64,000 nucleotides of DNA. Origin: Kutzneria sp. CA-103260. GTDB lineage: Bacteria > Actinomycetota > Actinomycetes > Mycobacteriales > Pseudonocardiaceae. The DNA is taken from contig NZ_CP073318.1 of NCBI RefSeq assembly GCF_018263855.1, forward strand, positions 2,852,001 to 2,916,000. Reading direction: 5' to 3'. Positions 14,519 through 24,500 of this stretch are shown piece after piece. Position numbers and translations under genes: made by a program. The notes under the pieces are model-generated. The model worked only from the letters and a program-made list of their open reading frames with translations. It ran no database searches and was not told the DNA's origin. How positions within the stretch are numbered: the stretch's first letter is position 1; each line of letters starts with the position of its first letter.

Positions 14519-15432
14519 TGGGGGACTCCAAGGGCCCAGGGGTGGCTGTCGGGGGAGCGGAGCGCGCCGTCGGCGGCACGGCTGCGGGAGGGTTCACCGA
14601 GCTGCGTCACGAGATCCTGTCCGCGGGCCAGAATGCGGTGGTAGACCGGGGGAGTGAGCCAACCGGGTCGCAGGGCGTAGAGCACGTCCTCAAGGGCGGT
14701 GTTGCCGCTGGCCCCAGGGGCGAAGGGACAGCCGCCGAGCCCACCGAGGGTGGCGTCGACGCCGACCGCGCCGGCCCCGAGGGCGGCCCAGGTGTTGGCG
14801 ACGCCGAGACCCCAGGTGTCGTGGCCGTGGAACCATGTGGTGCCAACGACTTCGCGCACGGCGGCAACGAGCCCGGCGACATGGGCGGGGACGGCCTGGC
14901 CGATGGTGTCGCACACCATCACAGTGTCCACACCGGACACTCGATCGTCGGCGACGAGGGCGAGCACCGACTCCTCGGGGGTGTGGCCCTCGAACGGGCA
15001 GGTGAAGGCGGTGGCGAGTCCAAGTTGGACTCGAACACCGTTTTCACGCGCGAGGGCAACGGATGCGGCCAAGCCGTCGAGGCTCTGGCCGACGTCGCAG
15101 CCGACGTTGGCCTTGTTGTGTGAGGGGGAAACCGACAGCACGTACTGAATCTGCCGCACGCCGGCCTCGACCGCCCGCCGAGCTCCGGTGGCGTTGGGCA
15201 CGAGCACCCAGCACCGGGCCAGCTCGGTGGCATCCAGGGTGGCGACCACCTCCAGGGTGTCGGCCATGGTGGGCACACGGTCCGGTCGGACCACGGCGCC
15301 GATCTCCAGCTGCGGCAGCCCGCAGTCGAGCAGGAACCGCACCAGTGCGATCTTGTCGGCGGTCGGCAGCATGGCCCGGACGAGCTGAAGACCGTCCCGC
15401 AGCGTCACATCCCGCACCACAACCTCGTTCAC
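14515..15432 (-). CDS. hydroxymethylglutaryl-CoA lyase-like enzyme
   Basis: 305 residues. DRE-TIM barrel: 'VVVRDVTLRDGLQLV' carries the catalytic Arg/Asp of the first strand; 'FHGHDTWGLGVANTWAALGAGAVGVDATLGGLGGCPFAPGASGNTALEDVLY' contains the metal-binding HxH and the HMG-CoA-lyase signature with the catalytic Cys in GGCPFAPGASGN. It cleaves a 3-hydroxy-3-methylacyl-CoA to acetyl-CoA plus a keto acid. Paired with a CaiB CoA-transferase (4-bp overlap) it probably opens an acid that is first activated to its CoA ester, e.g. a leucine-degradation, citramalyl or itaconate-like substrate; which one is not decided by the sequence. Confidence 0.9.
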   Translation of the reverse strand: MNEVVVRDVTLRDGLQLVRAMLPTADKIALVRFLLDCGLPQLEIGAVVRPDRVPTMADTLEVVATLDATELARCWVLVPNATGARRAVEAGVRQIQYVLSVSPSHNKANVGCDVGQSLDGLAASVALARENGVRVQLGLATAFTCPFEGHTPEESVLALVADDRVSGVDTVMVCDTIGQAVPAHVAGLVAAVREVVGTTWFHGHDTWGLGVANTWAALGAGAVGVDATLGGLGGCPFAPGASGNTALEDVLYALRPGWLTPPVYHRILARGQDLVTQLGEPSRSRAADGALRSPDSHPWALGVPQ

Positions 15433-16625
15433 AGCACCTCCTCGGCGTACAAGTCGTCGATCTGCGCGTCGGTGAGTTCCAGCAGCCCGCCCAACACCTC
15501 ACGGGTGTGGGCGCCGAGATCCGGCCCCAGCCAACGGACTTCGGCCGTCTCGTCGTCAATTCTCGGCACCACACCGGGAAATCCCACCGGAGACGGCAGT
15601 CCGGGCACGTCGAACCGCTGCACCATGCCCCGAGCCCGGTACTGGGGATCGTCGGCGATGTCGCCGGCCTGGTAGATCCTCCCGGCCGGCACGCCCGCCT
15701 CCTCCAGCGAGTGGAGCACGGTGTCGACGAGGTGCTGGCCGGTCCAGTCGCCGATGGCGGCGTCGAGCTCGTCCCGCCGGGCCCAGCGGCCGTCATTCGT
15801 GGCCAGCAAAGGATCCTCGGCCAGGTCGGGGCGGCCGATCACGGTCATGAAGCGCCGGAAGATGGCGTCCCCGTTGCCGGCGATGATCACCGTGCGCCCG
15901 TCGGCGCAGCGGTAGGCGTTGCTCGGCGCGACGCCCTCCATGCGACCGCCGAGCCGTTCGCGTTGTCGGCCGTGGGCTTCGAAGTCCGGGAGCAGCGACT
16001 CGGTCAGGCTGAACACCGCCTCGTGCAGGGCGACGTCCACGGTGCCACCCTCGCGGCTGCGTTCCCGCCGCACCAGACACATCGCCGCGCCGATCACCGC
16101 GTACAGACCGGCGACGGAGTCGGCCAGGCTGACGCCGGTCCGTGACGGCAGGCGGTCGGGCTCGCCGGTCAGCTCGCGCAGCCCGCCGACGGCCTCGGCG
16201 ATGGCCCCGAAACCGGGTCGGTCCCGGTAGGGCCCGCTCTGCCCGTAGGCGGAGATGCGCACGAGCACGATGTCCGGCTTGGCCGCGCGTAGCTCGTCGG
16301 GGCCGAGGCCCCAGCGCTCCAGCGTGCCGGGGCGGAAGTTCTCCAGCACCACGTCGCAGCGCGCGGCCAGCTCCAGGGCGATCTTGCGGCCGGCATCGGT
16401 GCGCAGGTCCAGCGTCACGGATCGCTTGCCGCGGTTGATGGTCCGGTACAGCAGCGAGGTGTCGCCCGCGGCCAGCCGCCAGCGGCGCAGCTCGTCGCCG
16501 CCAGCCGGCCGCTCCACCTTGATCACGTCGGCGCCGAAGTCGGCCAGCAGCCGCCCGGCGGTCGGCGCGGCGATGTAGTTGCCCAGCTCAAGCACCCGGA
16601 TGCCGGTCATCGGCCGGTCGGACAC
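15429..16625 (-). CDS. CaiB/BaiF family CoA-transferase
   Basis: 398 residues. Class III CoA-transferase: N-terminal 'GIRVLELGNYIAAPTAGRLLADFGADVIKVERPAGGDELR', 'LDLRTDAGRKIALELAARCDVVLENFRPGTLERWGLG', and the catalytic Asp169 in 'GVSLADSVAGLYAVIGA'. C-terminal 'LEEAGVPAGRIYQAGDIADDPQYRARGMV' is the second family hallmark. It moves CoA between acids by a ping-pong mechanism. First gene of a three-gene operon (4-bp overlap with the lyase) divergent from the MFS transporter, fitting uptake then CoA activation then cleavage of an organic acid. Confidence 0.92.
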   Translation of the reverse strand: MSDRPMTGIRVLELGNYIAAPTAGRLLADFGADVIKVERPAGGDELRRWRLAAGDTSLLYRTINRGKRSVTLDLRTDAGRKIALELAARCDVVLENFRPGTLERWGLGPDELRAAKPDIVLVRISAYGQSGPYRDRPGFGAIAEAVGGLRELTGEPDRLPSRTGVSLADSVAGLYAVIGAAMCLVRRERSREGGTVDVALHEAVFSLTESLLPDFEAHGRQRERLGGRMEGVAPSNAYRCADGRTVIIAGNGDAIFRRFMTVIGRPDLAEDPLLATNDGRWARRDELDAAIGDWTGQHLVDTVLHSLEEAGVPAGRIYQAGDIADDPQYRARGMVQRFDVPGLPSPVGFPGVVPRIDDETAEVRWLGPDLGAHTREVLGGLLELTDAQIDDLYAEEVL

Positions 16626-16648
16626 GACGGCTACCTCCTACGCCACGA

Positions 16649-16783
16649 TGTGGTGGACTAACCACAATGAAGGTACCTCCGCTACAGCCGCCGTCCACTG
16701 TCTGCTCGATCACTCCCGCCCCCCTTCTTTCGCCACATGTGGTCCACACGTGCCATCAGAACGCGAATGTGGTCCACATGTGG
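16649..16783. promoter_or_regulatory. repeated inverted-repeat operators, CaiB operon / MFS divergent promoter
   Basis: Three related sites: TGTGGT-6 nt-ACCACA at 16649-16666, and the 12-mer ATGTGGTCCACA at 16737-16748 and 16767-16778. The latter two each abut a palindrome CCACATGTGG (16733-16742 and 16774-16783), so the 50-bp block is itself an inverted repeat. The 30-bp spacing (about three helical turns) and position between divergent operons suggest co-operative binding of a dimeric regulator, perhaps the IclR protein encoded at 12841. Confidence 0.75.
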
Positions 16784-16904
16784 CGGAAACGGGGGTGGGG
16801 TGTCCAGGGGGTGGGAGCGGGGTTGTTGCGGCGGCTACCGAGGTTTACCGTCGCTTCCCGTCATAGCGTGGCCAAGAAATCACATCGTGGTGGTTGGAGG
16901 CGGA

Positions 16905-18242
16905 ATGCTCGACAAAGCCGTGGGCGTGGCCCGGCGGATGGACGGGCTGCCGGTCACCCACACGCACCTGAGAGTGGTGTTGGCGGTCGGCCTGGGCCTG
17001 TTCTTCGACATGTACGAGGTGTTCCTGGCCGGCACCGTCGGCACCGCCCTGACCTCGACGTTCGGCCTGTCCGGCACCGGGTTGGCGCTGGTGCTGGCCT
17101 CGGCCTTCCTGGGCATGTTCGTCGGCGCGGCCTTCGTGGCCCGGCTGGCCGACCGGTTCGGCCGCCGCCGGCTGTTCCTGTTCAGCCTGCTCTGGTACTC
17201 GGTGTTCTCCCTGCTCGGCGCGTTCAGCCCGAACGCCGCGACGATCGTGGTGTGCCGGTTCCTGGCCGGCATCGGGGTGGGCGCCGAGTACCCGGTCTCC
17301 GACACGTACCTGAGCGACGTGCTGCCGTCCGGCTCGCGGGGACGGCTGGCCGCGTGGGCGTACACCTGCTCCTACCTGGCGGTTCCCGCCCTCGGTTTCC
17401 TCTCGCTCGGCACGTCCTGGCGCTGGCTGCTGGCCATTGGCGCGGCCGGAGCCATCGGTGTGCTGATCCTGCGGCGGAACCTGCCGGAGTCGCCGCGCTG
17501 GCTGGAAAGCGTGGGCCGGCACGCTGAGGCCGAAGCCGCCTACGAGCAGTTCGCGCAGGCCAAGCCACTGCGTCGGCAACCCAGCCCGTCGCCGTTCACT
17601 GCCGAGGAACCCGAGCCCCAACCGACCAAAACCCTGACCACGGCCGCCCTGACCAAGCCGCCGTACCGCCGCCGCATGGTGATGCTCGGCGTGTTCCACC
17701 TGTTGCAGACGTTCGGTTACTACGGCTTCGGCACGCTCGCGGTGCTGGTGCTGGCCGCTCGCGGCTTCACCGTGCAGCACTCGCTGCTCTACACCGCGCT
17801 GTCGTTCCTCGGCTACCCCATCGGCTCGCTGCTGTCGATTCCGCTGATCCACCGCCTGGAGCGAAAGTTCCTGGTGATCGGCACGGTGATCGCGATGGCC
17901 GTGGTCGGCGTGGTGTTCGCCTCGGCCGCCGCGCCGGCGGTGATCGTGGTCGCCGGGTTCGCGTTCACCGCCATCAGCAACGTGTTCTCCAACGCGTACC
18001 ACATCTATCAGGCCGAGATCCTGCCGACGGAACTGCGCGCCTCGGGCACCGGCTGGACCTACTCGGTGTCCAGGCTGGCCACCGGCGCGATGCCGTTCGT
18101 GCTGCTGCCGCTGCTGTCGACCAGCGGGCCGGTGACGGTGTTCACGGTGGTCGCGGCGGCGATGGTCCTGGTGGCGGTGGACATCGCGGTGCTGGGGCCA
18201 CGCACCTCGGGCCGCTCGGTGGAGGCGATCAATCCTCGCTGA
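16905..18242 (+). CDS. MFS transporter (sugar porter/organic-acid type)
   Basis: 445 residues from ATG 16905, RBS TGGAGG. Twelve hydrophobic segments are readable. Hallmarks: 'FFDMYEVFLAGTVG' in TM1, 'ADRFGRRRLFLFSLL' between TM2 and TM3, 'RFLAGIGVGAEYPVSDTYLSDVLPSGSRGRLAAW' in TM4-5, 'LPESPRWLE' after TM6 and a polar central loop with 'EPEPQP'. These fit the metabolite:H+ symporter (sialate/aromatic-acid/sugar porter) branch. The gene faces the CaiB-lyase operon, so the likely cargo is the acid that this operon degrades. Confidence 0.92.
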   Translation: MLDKAVGVARRMDGLPVTHTHLRVVLAVGLGLFFDMYEVFLAGTVGTALTSTFGLSGTGLALVLASAFLGMFVGAAFVARLADRFGRRRLFLFSLLWYSVFSLLGAFSPNAATIVVCRFLAGIGVGAEYPVSDTYLSDVLPSGSRGRLAAWAYTCSYLAVPALGFLSLGTSWRWLLAIGAAGAIGVLILRRNLPESPRWLESVGRHAEAEAAYEQFAQAKPLRRQPSPSPFTAEEPEPQPTKTLTTAALTKPPYRRRMVMLGVFHLLQTFGYYGFGTLAVLVLAARGFTVQHSLLYTALSFLGYPIGSLLSIPLIHRLERKFLVIGTVIAMAVVGVVFASAAAPAVIVVAGFAFTAISNVFSNAYHIYQAEILPTELRASGTGWTYSVSRLATGAMPFVLLPLLSTSGPVTVFTVVAAAMVLVAVDIAVLGPRTSGRSVEAINPR

Positions 18243-18251
18243 CTGTGGTAA

Positions 18252-21200
18252 GTGGACTGGGTGCAGATCCGGGTGCTGGGCACGGTCGAAGCCCAGGTTG
18301 GCGACGAGCTCGTGGCGCTCGGACCGCGACAGCGGCGGCTGGTGCTGGGCGTGCTGGCCTGGGAGGTCAACCGGCCGGTGCCGATCGAGCGGCTGATCGC
18401 CCTGGTGTGGCCGGAGGAGCCGCCGCGGTCGGCGGCGCACGCGGTGCGGGTGGCCGTGTCGGACCTGAGGTCCCGGCTGCAAGGCATTGACCTGGAGACG
18501 CACGGCACCGGCTACCGGCTGCGCTGCGATCCGACGGCCGTCGACGTGCACCGATTCCTGGCTTTGGTGGTGCGGGCCCGCAAGACGACCGACGACCAAG
18601 CCCGGCTTGAGCTGTTGGACGAGGCACTGGGTCTGTGGCGGGGGCCGGTGCTCGCGGACGTGGCCTCGGATCGGACCCGGGATCTGCTGGCCGCCGGGGT
18701 CGAGGAGACCCGGCTGGTGGCGATCGAGGACCGGATCGACGTGCTGCTCCGGCTGGGTTATCACCGCGACGTCGTGGAGGAGCTCCTGGGCCTGGTCGAC
18801 GGCCATCCGACGCGGGAACGGCTGGTCGGGCAGCTGATGCTGGCCCTGTATCGGGGCGGTCGCGCCGGGCAGGCGCTCGACGTTTTCCGCCGCACCAGGG
18901 CGTATCTGGCCGAGGAGCTGGGCATCGACCCTGGCGGCGAGCTGCGGCGGCTGGAGCTGGCGATCCTGCGGGACGAGCTCGACCAGCCGGTGGCCGAGCT
19001 GGCCGCCCCGGTGCTGGTGGGCCGCCGGCCCGAGCTGGCCCAGCTGGCGGAGTGGCGGGCGAAGGCGATGTCCGGCCGTCCGACGGTGGTCCTGTTGGAA
19101 GGGGCCGCCGGCATCGGGAAGAGCACGTTGCTGGACGAGTTCAGCCGGGGTGTGCGGGTGTTGCGGGGCCAGGGCGTGGCGGAGGAGGGTGCGCCGGCGT
19201 ATTGGCCGTGGCGGCAGGTTTTCCGCCAGTGGCTGGCCGAGACCGAGCCGACCGTGGCGGCCGAGGTGTTGGGCGACGCCGCCGACAAGATCGCCCGGAT
19301 CGTGCCGGAGATCCGCCGGCTGGCCGGGAGGTCGGCTGACCTGCCGCCGTCGACCGCCGAGGAGCGGTTCGCCCTGTTCGACCAGGTGACGGAGTTCGTC
19401 ACGAGAATGGCCGCCGGCGGCCTGGTGATCGTGATCGACGATCTGCACTGGGCGGATCCCGCGTCGTTGCTGCTGTTCGGGCATCTGGCCAGGGGCGTGG
19501 TCGGCGCGTCGTTGTTGCTGGTGGGGGCGTTTCGGCCGTACGAGATGCGGCAGGCGCCGCGTGGCGACGACATGCTGGTCGAGGTCACGCGGCTCGCCGG
19601 CGCCACGAGGCTGGAACTGCGCGGGTTGTCGACGGATGAGGTGGCCCAGCAGCTCAGCGCTGAGCTGGGGCGGGAGTGTGAGCCCGGCGAGGCGGCAGCC
19701 GTGGCGCGGCGCACCGGCGGAAATCCCTTGTTCGTCCGGGAAATCGGCCGGCTGGGGCGAACCGACCCGCACGAGGTTCCGGTCGGTGCCCGCGATGCGA
19801 TCCGTCAACACCTGAGCGCGCTGACGCCGTCCTGTCGGGCAATGCTGACCACCGCGTCTGTGCTGTCGGTCGACATCGATCCTGTTGCCCTGGCGGCGGT
19901 TTCCGGCGTCGAGATCGAGGAAGCCTTGACGGCGTTGGACGAAGCGGTCGCCGCGTCGGTGGTGCTGCCCGGTTTCCGCTTCGCGCACGATCTCGTGCGA
20001 GACGGCCTGGCCCTCGATCTGACGCCGACCGACCGGGCCCGGATCCACTTGCGGGCGGCGGAACATCTCGAAGCACGCAACGGCCAGCTCGCCCAGATCG
20101 CGCATCACCGCCTGGCCGCCCTGCCGTTGGGCGACGCCGAAGTGGCGACCCGGATCGCCACCCGGGCGGCCGAGCAGGCCGCGGCCCAGCTGGCGTACGA
20201 GAATGCCGTGCGGCTGTACGGGGAGGCGCTGGCGGCCAACGGCCGGCCGGATGTCGATCTGCTGATCGCCAAGGCCGACGCGCTCTTTCTGGCCTACGAC
20301 GTGGACGCGGCCCGCCGCACCGTCGAGGAGGCGGCGGAGTTGGCGCGGCGCAACGGCGACCCGGCCGGGCTCGGGCGGGCCACACTCGTGCGGCTGGACC
20401 ATTCCGAACCGATGTGGCTGCACACGGTCGCGCCCTGGTGCGAGCAAGCCTTGGCCGAGCTGCCGCCGGAGGACAGCGTGCTGCGGGCGCGGCTGCTGGC
20501 CCTGAAGGTGAGCGTCCTCGTCTCGAACGACGACGAGGACGGGGCCAAGCAGGCCGGCGACGCCGCGCTGGCGATGGCCGAACGCCTGGGGAAGTCCGAG
20601 CCGATGATCGCCGTGCTGTGGGCGCGCCAGCACCTGAGCTCCGGGCCCGACGGCAACGTCGAACGGCTCGCGATCGGCAGCCGCATGATCGCCCTGGCCC
20701 CGGCCGCGGGTGACTGGGCCGTGCTGTGGGGCCACCTGTGGCGGTTCGACGCGCTGATGCAGCTCGGCCGGGTGGGGGAGGCCGAGTTGGAGTTGGACCT
20801 GGTGGAACCGGCCGTCGCCCGTCTCGACCAGCCCATCGCCCGCTGGCACCGGCAACGCGGCCGGGCCGCCATCCTCGAAGGTCGCGGCCGGTTCGCCGAG
20901 GCCGACGCCATGCTCGTGGACGCGGCCCGGCTGGCCGAACGCGGCCGCAATCCCTATGGGGTGGCCAACATGCGGCTCGCCCGGGCGTACGTCGAGATCG
21001 AGACGACCGTCGGGGCCGGCGTCCCGTCGGTCGAGGCGTTGGAGCGCGGGTTCGGCTCGCTGATCATGGCCCGGATCGGCCTGGCCAACCTCTACGTCGA
21101 CACCGGGCAGCTCGACCGGGCCCGCGAGGTCTACCGGGGGCTGCCGCCGCTGGCCGAGGTGCCCAAGCCGGCCTGGTTCCGGCTGCTGGTGCACGACCAG

Positions 21201-21563
21201 TACGCCCGGATCGCCAGCGCCCTCGGCGACGTCGACACCGCCGACGCCGTCTACCGGGAGCTGCTGCCCTACGCCGACCTGCACGTCACCACCGGCTCCG
21301 GCGTGCTGCTGACCAACGGATCCGTGCACCACTGCCTCGGCATCACCGCCGCGGTCTGCGGCCGTACCGACGACGCCGTCCACCACCTGCGAGCGGCGAT
21401 CGCCGCCAACGTCGAAGCCGGCCTCACCCCGCGGGTCGCTGAGTCCCGATACCGGCTGTCCCTTGTGCTCCGAGACCGCGACGAAGCCGTGCGACAGGCG
21501 GACGAGGCCAGGGCGATCGCTGTCCGGCTGGGAATGGCCCCGCTGGCCGCCCGGCTGTTGTGA
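18252..21563 (+). CDS. AfsR/SARP-family regulator with AAA/NTPase domain (copy 1)
   Basis: 1103 residues from GTG 18252. Order: OmpR-type winged HTH (about 5-95, 'VQIRVLGTVEAQVGDELVALGPRQRRLVLGVLA'), BTAD domain (about 98-245, 'VDVHRFLALVVRARKTTDDQ...LYRGGRAGQALDVFRRTRAYLAEELGIDPGGELRRLELAILR'), STAND-like NTPase with Walker A 'EGAAGIGKST' (about 283-292) and Walker B 'LVIVIDDLHWAD' (about 392-403), then a long helical repeat (TPR-like) C-terminus. Members activate secondary-metabolite genes in response to ATP state and often a signal. It is the first of two tandem homologues of the same length; the second starts 32 bp after this stop. There is no adjacent biosynthetic cluster. Confidence 0.92.
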   Translation: MDWVQIRVLGTVEAQVGDELVALGPRQRRLVLGVLAWEVNRPVPIERLIALVWPEEPPRSAAHAVRVAVSDLRSRLQGIDLETHGTGYRLRCDPTAVDVHRFLALVVRARKTTDDQARLELLDEALGLWRGPVLADVASDRTRDLLAAGVEETRLVAIEDRIDVLLRLGYHRDVVEELLGLVDGHPTRERLVGQLMLALYRGGRAGQALDVFRRTRAYLAEELGIDPGGELRRLELAILRDELDQPVAELAAPVLVGRRPELAQLAEWRAKAMSGRPTVVLLEGAAGIGKSTLLDEFSRGVRVLRGQGVAEEGAPAYWPWRQVFRQWLAETEPTVAAEVLGDAADKIARIVPEIRRLAGRSADLPPSTAEERFALFDQVTEFVTRMAAGGLVIVIDDLHWADPASLLLFGHLARGVVGASLLLVGAFRPYEMRQAPRGDDMLVEVTRLAGATRLELRGLSTDEVAQQLSAELGRECEPGEAAAVARRTGGNPLFVREIGRLGRTDPHEVPVGARDAIRQHLSALTPSCRAMLTTASVLSVDIDPVALAAVSGVEIEEALTALDEAVAASVVLPGFRFAHDLVRDGLALDLTPTDRARIHLRAAEHLEARNGQLAQIAHHRLAALPLGDAEVATRIATRAAEQAAAQLAYENAVRLYGEALAANGRPDVDLLIAKADALFLAYDVDAARRTVEEAAELARRNGDPAGLGRATLVRLDHSEPMWLHTVAPWCEQALAELPPEDSVLRARLLALKVSVLVSNDDEDGAKQAGDAALAMAERLGKSEPMIAVLWARQHLSSGPDGNVERLAIGSRMIALAPAAGDWAVLWGHLWRFDALMQLGRVGEAELELDLVEPAVARLDQPIARWHRQRGRAAILEGRGRFAEADAMLVDAARLAERGRNPYGVANMRLARAYVEIETTVGAGVPSVEALERGFGSLIMARIGLANLYVDTGQLDRAREVYRGLPPLAEVPKPAWFRLLVHDQYARIASALGDVDTADAVYRELLPYADLHVTTGSGVLLTNGSVHHCLGITAAVCGRTDDAVHHLRAAIAANVEAGLTPRVAESRYRLSLVLRDRDEAVRQADEARAIAVRLGMAPLAARLL

Positions 21564-21595
21564 CACGGCCGCACTGTCTGTGGTAGACGGACAGC

Positions 21596-24500
21596 GTGGA
21601 AATCCGGCTGTTGGGGACAGTCGAGGCGCGCGACGGCGACGTGGTCGTGCCGCTCGGGCCGCGTCAGCAGCGGCTGGTGCTGGGGCTGCTGGCCTGGGAG
21701 GCCAACCGGCCGGTGTCCCTCGACCGGCTGATCGCCCACGTCTGGCCGGAGGACCCGCCGCGCTCGGCGGCGCACGCGATTCGGGTGGCGGTGTCCGGCC
21801 TGCGATCCCGGCTCAGCGGCGTGGTGCTCGAAGCGCAGGGGACCGGTTATCTGCTGCGCTGCGACCCGATGGCGATCGACGTGCACCGGTTCCTCGCGTT
21901 GGTGGCGCAGGCCCGGACGACGGCCGACGACCAGGACCGGCTTGCGGTGTTGGACGAGGCGCTGGGCCTGTGGCGGGGGCCGGTGCTGGCCGATGTCGCG
22001 CCGGACCAGACGTTCGGGGCCGGTGTGGAGGAAGCGCGGCTGGTCGCCGTCGAGGACCGGGCCGACGTGCTGCTGCGGCTGGGTCGGCACCGGGACGTCG
22101 TGGTCGAACTCCTCGGTCTCGTTGGCGTTCATCCGGCGCGGGAACGGCTGGTCGGGCCGTTGATGCTGGCGCTGTACCGGGGCGGCCGGGCGAGCCAGGC
22201 GCTGGAGGTGTTCCGGCGCACCCGGGCGTATCTGGCCGAGGAGCTGGGCATCGATCCCGGCGCGGAGTTGCGGCGGCTGGAGCTGGCGATCCTCCGCAAC
22301 GACGCCGAGCTGGACCCGCCGGTCGTTGCGGAGCCGACGCTGATCGGCCGGCGGCCCGAGCTGGCCCAGCTCGCGGAGTGGCGGGCCAAGGCGGCGTCGG
22401 GCCGGGCCGTGGTGGTGTTGCTGGAGGGCGTCGCCGGTATCGGGAAGAGCACGTTGCTGGACGAGTTCGGCCGCGGCGGGCGGGTGTTGCGCGGTCAGGG
22501 CGTCGCCGAGGAGGGTGCGCCGGCGTATTGGCCGTGGCGGCAGGTTTTTCGGCAGTGGCTGGGTGAGACCGAACCGACCGTGGCAGCCGAGATGTTGGGC
22601 GACGCCGCCGACAAGATCGCCCGGATCGTGCCGGAGATCCGGCGGTTGGCCGGTGCGGAACGGTCCGCCGAGCCGACCGCCGAGGAGCGGTTCGCCCTGT
22701 TCGACGCCGTGACGGAGGTCGTCGGCAGGATCGCCGTCGGCGGCCTGGTGATCGTGATCGACGATCTGCACTGGGCGGATCCGGCTTCGCTGCGGCTGTT
22801 CAGCCACCTGGCCCGGGGTGCCGCCAGTGCTCCATTGTTGCTGGTGGGGGCGTTTCGCCCGTACGAGATGCGGCAGGTCGGGCGCGGTGACGACGTGCTG
22901 GCCGAAGTGACCCGGTTGGCCGGCGTGTGCCGGCTGGAGCTGGCCGGGTTGTCGGTGGACGAGGTGGCGCAGCAGCTCACCGTCGAGCTGGGACGGCCGT
23001 GTGAACTCGACGAGGCAGCGGCCGTAGCGAGGCGCACCGGCGGAAATCCGTTGTTCGTCAGGGAAATCGGGCGGTTGCGGCGGATCGATCTTGACGAGGT
23101 GCCGGCCGGCGCCCGGGATGCGATCCGCCAACACCTGCGCGCCCTGACGCCGTCTTGTCGATCGCTGCTCACCACGGCATCCGTGTTGTCGGTCGACATC
23201 GATCCCGTTGCCCTGGCGGCGGTTTCCGGCGTCGAGATCGAGGAAACCTTGACCGCACTGGACGAAGCCGTCGCCGCTTCGGTGGTGCTGCCCGGTTTCC
23301 GCTTCGCGCACGACCTTGTGCGCGAGAGCCTGATGCTAGATCTCGGTGAGGCCGACCGGGCCCGGATCCACCTGCACGCGGCGGAGTTCTTCGAGGGCCG
23401 GAAAGGTCATCCGGCCCAGATCGCCCGACACCGGCTCGCCGCCCTACCCCTGGGCGACCCGGCGCTGGCCGTGCGGGCGGCGGTCCGGGCCGCCGAGCAG
23501 GCGATGACCCACCTCGCCTACGAGGACGCGGCCCACCTCTACGACCAGGCCCTCACCGCCGGCGGGCGTCCCCACATGGATCTCCTGATCGGCAAGGCAA
23601 CCGCGCAGTACCTGTGCAACGACGTCGAGCCGGCCCGTCGCACCTGCGAGGAAGCAGCGGATCTGGCCCGCCGCACCGGTGACGCCGAAGGCCTGGGCCG
23701 GGCGGCGCTGGTGATGCCGGAACAGGCCGATCCGCTGTGGCTGCCCACCATCCGGCCGTGGTGCGACCAGGCCCTGGCCGGCCTCCCGCCGGAAGACAGC
23801 CTGCTGCGAGCCAAACTCCTGGCTCTGCGCACGGTCATCGACACCATGGCCGGCGCCACGGACGACGCCGTGCGCACCGGGGAGGCCGCGGTGGCCATGG
23901 CCGAGCGGCTGGGGGATCCGGCCACGGTGATCGCCACCCTGCGGGCGCGCAGACACGCGAACTCCGGTCCTGATGGTGTGCACGTGCGGTTGGCGGTCGG
24001 GGATCGCACGGTGGCGCTGGCCGGCGAGCCGGCGGCGCTGTGGGGACACTTGTGGCGGTTCGACGCGCTCATGCAGCTTGGTCGCGTGCACGAGGCCGAG
24101 GTCGCGCTGGATCGGTTCGAGTCGGCGCGGATCGAGCTGCCGCTCGCCCAGTGGTACCTGGCGCTCGCCCGGGCCTCGGTCCTTCAGGGGCGCGGCCGGT
24201 TCGCCGACGCCTTCGCCTGCCTGGACCGGGCTTCCCAGCTGGCCGAGCGAGGCGACAACCCGCACGGGGTCGCTGCCACCGAGATCGTCCGGGCGTACTA
24301 CCGGTCCGCCACCGGCGTCGGCGACTCCGTGCCGGAAATGCTTCTCCGTGGCTTCGCCTCCTCAGTCATGGCCCGCCTCACGCTGGCCACCCTCTTCGTG
24401 GCCTTCGAGGACCTGGACCGGGCCCGGGAGCACTACCAGACGTTGCCGCCGGTGGACCGGGCGGAGATCCAGGAGTGGTACCGCCTCACCGTCTACGGTC

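Noticed and set aside
16845..21566. A minus-strand open frame of about 1570 codons opposite the MFS and first AfsR-like gene
   Set aside because: It has Gln/Arg/Pro/His-rich low-complexity translation with no recognisable domain, and it overlaps two genes with clear domains on the plus strand; it is a GC-driven antisense frame.
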